Origin: Vitrella brassicaformis
Taxonomy: Eukaryota; Sar; Vitrellaceae
Direction: 5' to 3'
Length of the DNA stretch: 64,000 bases
NCBI GenBank assembly: GCA_001179505.1
Contig: CDMY01000218.1
Coordinates: 87,784 to 151,783 of the forward strand
Shown: positions 47,818 through 58,220 of the stretch, in pieces
Layout: each line of letters opens with the position of its first letter
How positions within the stretch are numbered: the stretch's first letter is position 1
The notes under the pieces: model-generated
Database searches by the model: none
What the model was told of the DNA's origin: nothing
What the model saw: only the letters and a program-made list of their open reading frames with translations
Program-made: the position numbers and the translations under genes

Positions 47818-48137
47818 ATGCTGTGGACATTCCTTAGCTACTGGTGTTCCTCTTCGCTGGCACCGTTGTTTTCGCCATCCATCATTGGTACGTGTCCGGG
47901 AGGGAGGGAGGGAGGGAGGGAGGGAGACGGCTTGAATGGGACTCGTCTCTGTCGTACGTCTTTGTTTGTGTCTGTGTGTGTCAGGTATGAGTGCCGTGTT
48001 GGTGTTGGGCCACGCCATCTTCCACAAGGGCAAATGCGAGGAGGAAGACGAAGAAAGTACGGAACACTAGAACGCAATGCGTTCAGTCTTCCTCTCTGTG
48101 TTCGTTTCTGTGTGTGTGTCCTGCAGCTGGTATCTGA
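47818..48137 (+). CDS. Possible small single-helix membrane protein (50 residues)
   Basis: Three exons, 47818-47887, 47985-48056 and 48127-48137, have good donors (GTACGT, GTACGG) and acceptors (TCAG, GCAG) and close to a short ORF. It begins MLWTFLSYWCSS, continues hydrophobic through AVLVLGHAIF and ends HKGKCEEEDEETGI. One membrane helix with an acidic C-terminal tail is plausible. No homologue is recognised. The short length makes this uncertain; the frame LLVFLFAGTVVFAI in exon 1 is an alternative. Confidence 0.35.
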
Positions 48138-49151
48138 GTCACCATGACTTGTGACGGGGGGTGCTTTCAATCCTACCGACCGACATGTGTGGCTGGCTAG
48201 CGTCTCTCTCGTGTGTACAAAAGGCGGCTGCCTTTTTCCCAGCGAGAGAGGAGAGCTGTGTGTCCTTGTACAGTCTAGCAGAGGGTATCCCCCGGAGAAG
48301 CCTCTCCCTTTTTCGGTGTAGTTTTGCTCCTAATGTATCGATCAATGCATTCACTAAGAGATTTCTTCTTGTCTCGTTGGCTGCCGCTGACGCACGGATG
48401 TGACACCTCCGCCTCGCCCTCCATGCCTTGGGGGCGTAGCGAGGGTGTCATGTCCATCGCCAGAGACAGTGACAGACAGGAGATGGAAGGAGAGTCGTGT
48501 TGGTACGTCGTGTGTACATCGGGTGGCATGGGTGAGTATGTCTTGATGACGACGTGAATGTCTGTCCTCCTTCCTTTCCAGCCAACGGGTAGTGCGTGCG
48601 ATGCCTGCCGTCGGCTGTCGCACACAATGCCACGGGCGTCGCAAGCATAAGGGGCAGCCACATGCATGAAGGTCATAAAGTGATCGCTTTCCCACGTCAC
48701 GAGAGACCGAGACCTCGACGTGTACGTAATGTCATCGACAGCCCGTCATCCCGCGTGTGTTTTGCGTGTCAGAGGTGGGAGGGACATTTGTCACCCGCCG
48801 TGAACATTGTGTGCGCATTTGAATGGGAGAGTGCTCAAACACATCCAAGCGTGTTGGTGCCTGTGCGATCTTTGAGGCCCCGATCCGCGTCTCCGTCCAC
48901 CCAGCTCGCGTCTCTCCCTTCGGTTCCAGTCGAGTTGCGTCAAGTGCCCCGAGCGTCCTCTGTCGCAGCCAATTGGTCGCAGCTTCTTTGAGTCGTTTCG
49001 CTTTCCCCTGAGCCCGCCGCTCCTGCCTGCCCCGGCGCGTCCCCTTGCAGCTGCAAGTCACTCTTCCCCCCTTCTCCTCTCGCCCCCTCGCTGCATCGAG
49101 GGGCCCGGCCGCTCTTGCCTCCAAGTCACTCTCTTCCCCCCTGCCTGGCTG
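48138..49151. other. Intergenic region, no gene seen
   Basis: About 1 kb of mixed sequence with only short chance ORFs. The last 150 bases are C-rich and may be the promoter and 5' UTR of the gene at 49152. Confidence 0.4.
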
Positions 49152-49352
49152 ATGGTGCTTGCCGAGCTGGTTGTGGGGGCTGTGTTCTGGTGGGGTCTCG
49201 GAGGGGCGGTGTTTCTGCGTGTCTGGACCGACTCCAAACACGCAGCCCGTCACCGCCGTGAAGCAATGAAGGCCTTGGAGGACCTCATTCAAAAGGTATT
49301 GACTGAGGGGAGACGAGAGAGGGAGGAAGGAAAGATGGCAAGGAACGGAACA

Positions 49353-49390
<38 letters not shown>

Positions 49391-50174
49391 TGTGTGTCGT
49401 CCGTCGCAGTTCCAAGCCTGTTTAGACGAAGATCTGATGGACGCCGTGACAACATACAAGCAGATGAAGACACTCTTGGTGAGTACAAGACGAAGGCAGG
49501 CAGACAGACCCAGACATGCGAGAATGCCATTCAAGGAGATGGCTGTATGTCTGTGTGCATATCTTTCAGGCCGAGATATGTCAGACTCAAGAAGTTCAAG
49601 AAGGCCGGGGATGGACAGTAGGCACCGCACAGCAAGCATCTGTCTACCGACATCAACCATTGTCCTTCCGGCGTCTCTCCTCTTGTATCCGTGCAGTGGT
49701 CCCCGAAGGATATTGAACGGCTGGCGAAGCTCAAGGACATTGTCACCACAACAATCCCGACACACGTAGATTAACCACAAACGATAATACTCACCGCTCA
49801 CTTCTCGGAAGATTGATGTGAGCGTATGTGCAGGTGAAAATCTTGGAGAGTGTGATGGACCAACACGGCACAAACTCTATTATATCGGCCACCGCGAAGC
49901 GTGACAACACCAAGGCATATCCCTGAGGAAACACACGAGCTGACTGATGGACAAACACGCACATTTGCCAATGTGTCTCTCCGTATGTAGGAGGAGCTGA
50001 AGATCTCAATCACCCTTCGAGACGACAACACACAGCGGAAGACGGTAGGTGGTTATCCTAACCCATCAACGCGCGCGTGTGTGTGTGAATGAATGTTCGC
50101 AGCTGCTTGAGCACCAAGAGACGACCACCACAACGGCACCTAGCGGTAGCTCAGAATCTCTCAACAATGCCTGA
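49152..50174 (+). CDS. Small signal-anchored protein of unknown function
   Basis: Seven exons: 49152-49295, 49410-49478, 49570-49617, 49697-49765, 49834-49914, 49991-50044 and 50103-50174, giving 178 residues. The N terminus MVLAELVVGAVFWWGLGGAVFL is a signal anchor, followed by helical text (RREAMKALEDLIQKF, LDEDLMDAVTTYKQMKTLL, WSPKDIERLAKLKDI) and probable strands (NSIISATAKRD, ELKISITLRDDNTQRK). Joining exon 5 to exon 6 needs a GC donor (AAG then GCATAT); with no splice there the frame stops at 49926 and the protein is about 30 residues shorter. The other borders are canonical. No family recognised. Confidence 0.55.
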
Positions 50175-51250
50175 TCGATAGCGCAGAAGTGGGTGTAGAT
50201 GTCTCTCTTTGCACCATACTTGATGGATCCACATTATCGTGAATCTCTCTGTATGTGCCTGTAGGTACGCGCTGTGGGTGGCTGGCTGACAAGTCCTCCG
50301 TCTGGCTGCTTTTTTCTACCTGCAATCGCTCACGTCTTTTCTTATCTTCCTGGCTGCCTTTTCCTACCTGCAATGCACGGCACGTGCGTTTGCTCCCTTC
50401 CTTCATTTATGAGTGCCTTCCTGCCTGGTTGGCTGGTGTGGTGCATTCATATCTGACGTGTCGCTTGGCTGGCTGGCCAGCTGAGCGCTTGGGTCTTGCT
50501 TTGAGGGAGTGAGAGGGTGAAGAATGGCCGGCGGGTGGGAGATTATTTCTCGTCCTTAGGCTCTGTCTGTTTCGTCAATCGTGTCTTGCTGCACACGTAC
50601 GGGTGCATTGCATCTGTTACGTGCGCCCCTCCCCTCTGAATCCTTCCCTCTCTGGCTTGACCAATCAATTGCATAGTTTCTTGGCAATTGCTTGGTTAGG
50701 ACGTCATGGGATTTGCTGCGTTTTGGGCAGGTGTGCATTGGGTCGTCTCGGATCTCTCTACCCATGGATGCGCCTCATGGCTGCCTTGTCTTGTCCGCGA
50801 CTGACTACCGCACGCACGTGCGTTGGGCTCTTTTTCCGTGTTTGCTAGGGCTATCTGTTGCTCGCATTTCCATGTGCATACCCGAATTAATGGCCGATTC
50901 AACTAATGGCGCTGCCTTGCTTCCTTTCCGGCCTCTGCCTTGGCTGCAATGCCGCTGCATGCGTGTGGAGCTGACTGTTCGTTTGCACCTGCCAATCAAT
51001 ACAGCCATTATCTCCCTCTCTATCCCTCCCCTTGTGTGTGTGCGTGTCTTCTTTCTCGGCCCCGTCGATTGTTGAAGGTGAAGGTCTCGCTGCCTGGTTT
51101 GTATCCTTCATGGATGGATTTACGACTGACTGCCTGTCTGCTGTGTGCTATCACAGCCTTGCGGCAAACTTCCCCCGGCTCTTGCTAGATAGACAAGCCC
51201 AAGCTGCCTCTCCCTCTTTGTCTTTCGGTTTCTCTTTCGTTGGATGTGTG

Positions 51251-51455
51251 TATGTTGTGTCTCTCGCTGCGTGTGTGTGTGCGGCTCTTTTTTCTTGTTG
51301 CGTACAACACGCACATAGTCGTGGACGAATACAGAGATAGCGAATTGACAGAGAGGTCTGCTCACAGTAAGCGGGCCGGGCATCTGTCCACCGTCACAGC
51401 CAGGCACACTGACTACTTTCTTTTCATTGAGACACGAGGCTCCCGGCCATGGACG
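51251..51455 (+). repeat. Direct repeat copy 1 (about 205 bp)
   Basis: Matches 52161-52370, 910 bases downstream, with roughly 90% identity. The best-conserved core runs from GACGAATACAGAGATAGCG through CAGCCAGGCACACTGACTAC. The plus frame is open across it, but the copies differ by about five amino-acid-changing and two silent substitutions in that frame, which does not suggest coding constraint. Confidence 0.85.
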
Positions 51456-52160
51456 GCCGATTCTGATTGTGATTGCAATCTCATCGATTAGAATCCATCC
51501 ATCCATCCATCCATTGGTCAATTTAGGGGTCTCAACATTTGGAACCGTGCGAAAGATGGGGATGGGGATGGGGTGGGTGGGGGTCTCCGGCAGTTGGTTA
51601 GTGCATGAAGGACAGGCAGGTGAGAACGAAATCACGATCTGTCTTGCTTGATGAGGGGAGGGACTAGTTGCTGTTTTTGGTGGACATCTCATGCCCTCAT
51701 GATGCCTACGGGTTCGACTTCCCTTACCAACCTGTGCGCGGCCGTCGTCTGGCTGCCGCGTGCACATGTGTGGCTCTCTCTCTCTCTCTCTGTGCGTGTC
51801 TCTCTCCTTCGGTGTTTGTGTATGTATGGTGTGTGGCAGCACCATCCCTCTTTTCAACGGCTGCATGTGTGTTTTTGTTTCCTGGCCGCCTGGTGTCTGA
51901 CTGAGTGCAATGCATCGACTGACCGGACGTGTTAATGCATACATGCATTTCTGAGTGAGCATGTTCTTGTTCTGAGTCGGTAGAGGTGTCGATATGAATT
52001 GATCTCTTACTGTACACGTAGGGCGCATGGATGGCTGGCGGTGTTGGAGACCAATGAGCGACTGGCTACTGATTTTGCTGTCTCATGGCCCGCGTGTCTC
52101 ACTGTCGCGTGCATGGCTGTTGTGTGGTGCTCGGAACAGCCGCCATGTCAGATGTGTCTA

Positions 52161-52370
52161 TGTTGTGCCTCTTTTTCCCTGGGTGTGTATGTGTGCGGCT
52201 CTTTTCCTGTTGCATACAACACGTACATACTTGCGGACGAATACAGAGATAGCGAATTGACAGAGAGGTCTGCTCACAGTGAGCGGGCCGGGCATCTGTC
52301 CACCGTCACAGCCAGGCACACTGACTACTTACTTTTCATTGAGACACGAGGCTCTCGGCCATGAACGTAT
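52161..52370 (+). repeat. Direct repeat copy 2 (about 205 bp)
   Basis: Second copy of the segment at 51251-51455, 140 bases upstream of the membrane-protein start at 52510. It may be a duplicated promoter-proximal piece or an old mobile fragment; no terminal repeats or target duplication were seen. Confidence 0.85.
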
Positions 52371-52509
52371 GTACACCACATGCACATACATAGTGTGCCT
52401 TGGCTTACACCGTGCCCCCACCGTGCCCCCACGAAAAAACTTTGAACGACAGCTTGCATTCTCTTGCGAAAAACGGATTGAGTGTATTAGTGTGCGCAAC
52501 GGCAGTCCA

Positions 52510-54802
52510 ATGGAGGCGGTCTGTGAAGTCACCATCAGTGACGGCATCATAGTCGCAGAACACACCGCCCCGCAGGCAGATTCCCCATCGCGGGAGCATC
52601 ATGTTACGAAGCTCAGTGACGAGAGCACGGGCGCAACAGCTACTGCTGCCGTGGAGACCTGTTCAGAGAAGGGGGCCGGGGACAATGAGGCCGGAGAAGA
52701 GGGTGGACAACCATTGCGGAGGGAGGAGCGCGAGTTGGCGGCCATGGTGGCTGAGTTTCGACTCTGTGCGGGACCTGCAGTCTCCTTTCAGGAGTTTGAG
52801 ACTCACTTACGCTATGAAGGGGATGTTTTTATTGGTGCTGTATTCACCCCGGAGCCCTTTTGGAAGGCAGTGAGGCGGACGGCAAAGGTGCTCGTCTCCC
52901 AAGTGGCCGGTGCGGCAACAATCGCGTTTCTCTGGGCTCTGGTTTGGGTGGGATACTGGTGGGTCTGTGCGAGAGGACGGTGGATTGTGCTTGATGTTGC
53001 TCGCCGCATTGTCGCTGTCCTATGCTTTGTCACTATGGTGCTACTTACCGCTGAGGGTAGCCTTCGTGGGGCCCTCCATCGCTTGACAACCACGTGGCCC
53101 TTCTTTGCTCCCACCATGATCATACACGTCGGCGGTGCTGTGTTCTTCCACGTGGAGGCCTTGTGGCCTTACCGCATTATAATTGCAGGTTGTTTCTATG
53201 TGTACGTAGGGCTTGTCCAGCCAGTGATGTAAGAAAGGGAAGAAATGAAGGACACTCTTACAATGGCAGCTCACACTCCTGTGTGCTCCCTGCAGGGTCT
53301 TCCGCCAAGTGGCTCTCACTTCGAGGACGGTCGTAAGAAAACGTCTTTATGTCATGCAGATGGGGCTCGTATTTTTGCTGATAGTGACTTATGCGTCTTC
53401 AACACGATCCTGCTTCCTACCGCTTGCCCAAGACGCGGCGAGCGGTGGCGAAAATAAAAGCATTGTCGTCATCACGTGGCTGGTCGCAATGTCGCCCCTT
53501 GTTGCACTCTGTAAGGACATCATAATGCACCATTCTCGTAGCCCTTCAATTGTCTTTCAGTGATGGCGCTAGTACGCTCATTACGCGACGGTCCCGCACT
53601 ACAAACGGGTCTAGCGATTTCTTATCCGGCGGTAGCTTTCGTTCTGTAAGATCAGACGTTCTCTATGTATTCCCTCACTGACCAATGTTTTGAATCTTCT
53701 ATTCTCAGCTACCCACGGATCGTACAAGCAGAGATGCAGCATCCGTCGTCTCAGGTCAGTTGAACTATGCTGTCTGTGCCTTGTTTAAATTCCTCTTGCT
53801 TCTCTCGTCTCTTCCCAGGTTCTGACTTCGCTTATCTTCGCGTCGTTCGACTTGTTGACCGACATGGCCATCCCATATTGTTAGTACATATATGCACACA
53901 TGAGACGTATATGCGACCATCGCGGGATTAATGCTGTCTGTCTGTATGTATGTCTGTCTCCGCATGCAGTGATGCTTGTTAGCGGTGCGGCTAAGAGAGC
54001 TTTGGTGCGGTGCCTGTCCTCATGGAAAGCACGCAGGAAAGTCCGACATCAGCATTCAAATGACACGTCCCACACCATCGCTGCCGAAGACACCGCGGAA
54101 AACGCTGAAGAAACAATCACCGACAAGCAGCTGCCGGCCAAACTGCTCAGCCGTCTGTCCACTACGGTATTGAGCTTCTACACAGGGAGTCGCACAGGTG
54201 CCAGCGCTCTCTTCAGCCGCCAATCGCTGAGGTCCCTGAGCTCATTTCTCGATGTCCCCACACGAGTTGTCCAGTTCAAGCTTCACCCGATATTCCTCAG
54301 GAGGCTCAGCGACGTAAGGGAGGAGCATGTGAATTGTCTTTATACCTTCAAATCCCACGTCTCCCCCATGTTCTGGCTGATTTCCGTCGATGGACGATGA
54401 ATGCAGCAGATGCACGCTTACGGCTTGGCGGAACTAACGGTGCTCATTCTCACCAACGCATCTTTCATCACTCTCGACCAGGTGGTGTCTCCATCACTTC
54501 CGCAGCTGCTTGAACGAGTGGCTGGTCTGCTGATCATGGTGCTTATCGAGGTGGTCTTTGAGGGCGTACTATTCGTTTGGCTGGTCCGGTCCGCCAATTT
54601 GCCTCTCCTGAGAAGCATGGCGGAGCCTGGGTTTATGAGAATGTATGTACTCGGACTGGCGATCGGCGGCGGCATAATTGTGCTTCGTGGAGGGCCATAC
54701 TTTGTCCTGTGGCACTTGAGCACTCTGGACGAGAGCAGGTATGGCCAAATGGGGACGCAGGAGTTCTGTCCGTACCACTCGACCCTGCAAGACCTGCCAT
54801 AG
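52510..54802 (+). CDS. Polytopic membrane protein of unknown function
   Basis: Seven exons: 52510-53228, 53296-53510, 53561-53645, 53709-53754, 53819-53879, 53970-54313 and 54407-54802, closing to 621 residues. The start MEAVCEVTISDGIIVAEH leads to an acidic soluble domain of about 140 residues. Then come hydrophobic segments: TIAFLWALVWVGYWWV, IVAVLCFVTMVLLTA, PTMIIHVGGAVFF, IIIAGCFYVYVGLV, MGLVFLLIVTYA, VVITWLVAMSPLVAL, then a cytoplasmic loop of about 100 residues, and three more helices (LTVLILTNASFITL, VAGLLIMVLIEVVFEG, YVLGLAIGGGIIVL). At least nine helices. No transporter or enzyme motif recognised. The frame is open upstream into the 205-bp repeat, but that part has no supporting signal. 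Confidence 0.65.
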
Positions 54803-55387
54803 GCTGCATGAGACTTGTGTATGCGGGGAAATTAGAGATGAGTGGTAAACGACTGACAGTGTCTGGTCTGCCTTGCCAACATACCAACGGTATGGCATGG
54901 CACAGGGGCCTTTTGCTTACGTCAATGTGTCATTTGTGGCGATCAAATGTGGACGATGCTAAGACACTTCTGACGGGAGTGGCCTTGATGTCTCTGTCTT
55001 TGAAATCTGTATGCCAGGCCGTCTCGCTGATGTTAGCTGAAGAATTTCTTGATGTCTGTCGTGTCTCTCCTCATTCGCAGGGGCCGTGTCTCGTGGACAG
55101 GGGCATGCAGTGTGCGGCTGTTAAGTCACCCAGGCTCGTTTGCCAAAGCGGACCAATCAGTGTGCACGTCGTAATGGGGTGCAATGCGCTTAAATGACGT
55201 CTCACACATACAGACTTGGTGCTACACCACACACACACACACACGCGCATACACGAGGGACAGACAGGCAGACGTGATTCGGCCATCGACAGACACGGCA
55301 GAGGAGCCAGCCAGGAAGGCCGGCCAGCCCATCCTCTCAAACATGACAAACAAAACCTATCTATGCATCCACCCATCTCTGTGTGCA
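54803..55387. other. Convergent intergenic region
   Basis: No gene seen. A CA run lies at about 55222-55244. Confidence 0.4.
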
Positions 55388-57564
55388 TCAGTGTGCCTCC
55401 TCCTCTCTGCTGGTTGTCGCCTCAGAGTCTCGCTGGCTCGTCGGCTGCGCGGCCATCTCGACAGCCACTCGCCCACCATTCCCGCTGCCGCTCCCATTGC
55501 CGTTGGCAGCAGTGCCACCAGGTGGCTCATCCATTTCGACCACCGGCTCGGTGGTGAGGGTGAGGCCGTTGATCTGCCCCCTGCCGACGGATGTGACGCG
55601 CTGGTGTGTGTGGCCGACGTGGATGACCTCGCCCTCTCTGGGCGGGTGGGAGAGCCGCCGGTGGGTCTTGAACTTGAACGACACGAAGCACTTGTTCACC
55701 TCCTCCAATTGGATCACCTGAATGCGGCCAGTCAGTCGTTCGAAAGGAGACACGCGGCGGTCGTCAGTTGTGTGTGGGTCCCGGCTGACTGGCAAACCTG
55801 TCCTTTGAGGTTGTCGAGCAGTCCATATGCCTCTGTGATGGTGACGTCGTTTTCCAGGATGACGTCGAGCTCAACCAAGAAGCGGGGGCCGAAGTGGTAG
55901 GCGCGAATGGCGTCCAGCTGACCCCTATTCGTCAATCAATCAACACGCCCACACACACGGGAAGAATGTCTGTCTGCGTACGGGCGCCGCGCCTGTATGT
56001 GTGAGAGCACACCACACACCCACCGGTCTGTGAGGCTGCTGTGTGCCAACGCAACGGCACGGTCGTAGAACTCCGGTTCTGCAGTGTAGCCCGACAGATA
56101 CCTGAGTGGACACACACACACATGGATGGATGGATGGAAGAAGGGACTGGACGGACAGACCTGATTTGTTCCTGCAGTGTCAGGATCCAGTTGAAGCAGA
56201 TGTAGGCGGCGATGCAGACGGCCCCGCCGTCGTCCAGCCACCACAGGCCCCACGACGACTCAGCCGCCATCACAACCACCAACGCAAACGCATTGCTGCA
56301 CACACACACATCGCCACACAGCTGCTAATGTCCGTGCTCTGTGTGGTGAGCCCCTGATTCATTCACTGGCTGACCTGATGGCGTCGTTGCGATGGTCGTC
56401 CCTGAGTGACTTGACGGAGTCAGACTCCCTCGCGAAGACCGAACAGTAGCCATACAACACCAGCTTCAAAGCGACAGTCAGGGCCAGAATGACTCCGACG
56501 AACCATTCGTGAGGCTCGGCGGGCTCCTTGGGAGGGCCGTTCAACAGATTCTGGATCGAAAACACTATCAGCTGCAAGCACAACACACACACACACACAC
56601 ACACACAAACAGACTCATTGGCGAAATCCATCCATCTCTTGATGCGTTAGTTACTGTTTGCCGACCTGCAGTGCGGATGTGCACATGAAGGTCGCGAAGA
56701 CAACGAGGGAGATGGGCTCGAATTTGGTCTTGCCGCCGGGGAAGCTCTTTTCTGGCTGGTGCGTCACCATGCTGACACCCAATCGACTCTGTGTGTGTGC
56801 TCTCCTCCATCAGCCCTACCCCCCCTCCCACCATGAGGTGAAGAAAATGATGAACAGCGCGAGGATGTCGAGCATGCTTTCGATGCACGATGCTATCACC
56901 GTCATTGACTGATGCGATGCACCACATGACATGACACACACCACAACAGACAGACGATGGACCGACCCCTTCCTCCTTCCCGCCCTCCCATCCATCTCTC
57001 CACCAACTCACTCACCCCGGTGGTGAGTGCTGCCGTGATTTTGACGCAGAAGAGGAAGACGTTTCCGATGAAGCTGGCCTTGATGCCGATGTCCACAAAG
57101 GTGTTGGCCTTGCCGCCCTCAACCACACCGCTCTGCACCAGATGCAGCTCGCCGTGCGGCCGCTTGAACGGGATATTGTCCTGCACACAGCACATCACAT
57201 ACATACACAGACGCAGACACACACACACACACATACGGATGAGTGAGTGAATGAGCGGATGATGTGTTGTGTGGCATATCGGCGAGAGAGAGGCGACCTC
57301 CTATATTACCTCGATGTAGATCCATTCGATGGGCCCATGGTGTGAGAGTGTGGGGTGGTCCACATTGACGGTGTACACCTTGCCGCCCAGATCTATCTCG
57401 TAGTCGTGCTGCCCTTCCCTTCCAGGCGGCATGCGAGAAGAAGAAGAAGAACCACCACCAGCAACAGCAGCCGTCACCGTGGACTCCGAGCCGCTTGCGG
57501 CCTCCTGGACAGCAGAGTCGATGAGTCCACGGCGCCCTTCATCTCTCCCACTGCCGTACTGCAT
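55388..57564 (-). CDS. Cation diffusion facilitator, manganese-type (MTP8-11 like)
   Basis: Nine exons on minus: 57310-57564, 57016-57180, 56832-56908, 56666-56771, 56375-56571, 56161-56295, 56024-56101, 55798-55924 and 55388-55717, closing to 489 residues. CDF proteins export Mn, Zn or Fe from the cytosol by proton antiport. Marks: VFLFCVKITAALTTG, the TM2 site SMTVIASCIESMLDIL (plant Mn-type: IASTLDSLLD), FPGGKTKFEPISLVVFA, TM5 site SLRDDHRNDAISNAFALV (DHxxD of the Mn group), WWLDDGGAVCIAAYI, and the cytoplasmic fold IRAYHFGPRFLVELDVILEN. The first metal-site Asp of TM2 is Glu here. The tail is Gly/Asn/Ser-rich. The start could also be the in-frame ATG at 57654. It is head to head with Prp39, 181 bases apart. 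Confidence 0.9.
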
Positions 57565-57745
57565 GCCGACTCTGAATGAGTGATGTGTGCGCAGAGCCGC
57601 CGCACAGATTATAGAAGTTGCCGACTCTTCAGATCTGCCCAAATGCTTCACCAAACGGGCTCTCGTCTTCCCCTTTCTCCTTCAACCCTCCGACCCTCCC
57701 CTTGCGAGCTTGGAATGCAGATCTCCGGCAGGCGCTTTCGCAACG

Positions 57746-58189
57746 ATGTCAGCCTGTGATGTGCCAGCAGAGGAGCGGCCGCAGCAGGTGCAGCAGCACG
57801 CTGCCGACAAAGATGAGCAGCGGCCTGGTTCGAACGAGGACCACCAGATGCAGACGACAAGTGAGGAGGAGGGGCACGTCAGCGAGGGCATGGAGCAGTG
57901 GTGGCGGACGGTATGTACTCATATATACGGGAAAACGGCACACATGTATGTGCGGGAGTCCAGTCATGAACGACGCTGCTGGCATCGCGCGTGTGTGTTT
58001 GCAGATGGAGGAGTTACCGATGGATTTCGACAAGTGGATGACGGCCATCAAGGCCGCTGAACAGACGGTCAGCGGCAGATAGATGTACAGACAGACAGAC
58101 ATGCATGCCACGAACAGACAGAAAGGCAGTTACTGTGCGCATACTTGCATCATGTGGCCGTGCTGCATGACAGACAGACACCGCACTCA

Positions 58190-58220
<31 letters not shown>

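Larger units (their letters stand above)
50175..52509. other. 2.3-kb region without a convincing gene, holding a duplicated 205-bp segment
   Basis: Only chance ORFs are seen. T-rich short motifs such as TTTTTCTACCTGCAAT near 50311 and CTTTTCCTACCTGCAAT near 50357 recur. The main structure is the direct repeat listed separately. The last part precedes the start of the membrane protein at 52510. Confidence 0.5.

Noticed and set aside
51240-52364. Open frames across both copies of the 205-bp repeat as a duplicated protein
   Set aside because: The copies differ mostly by amino-acid-changing substitutions and flanking frames do not agree, so there is no coding constraint.
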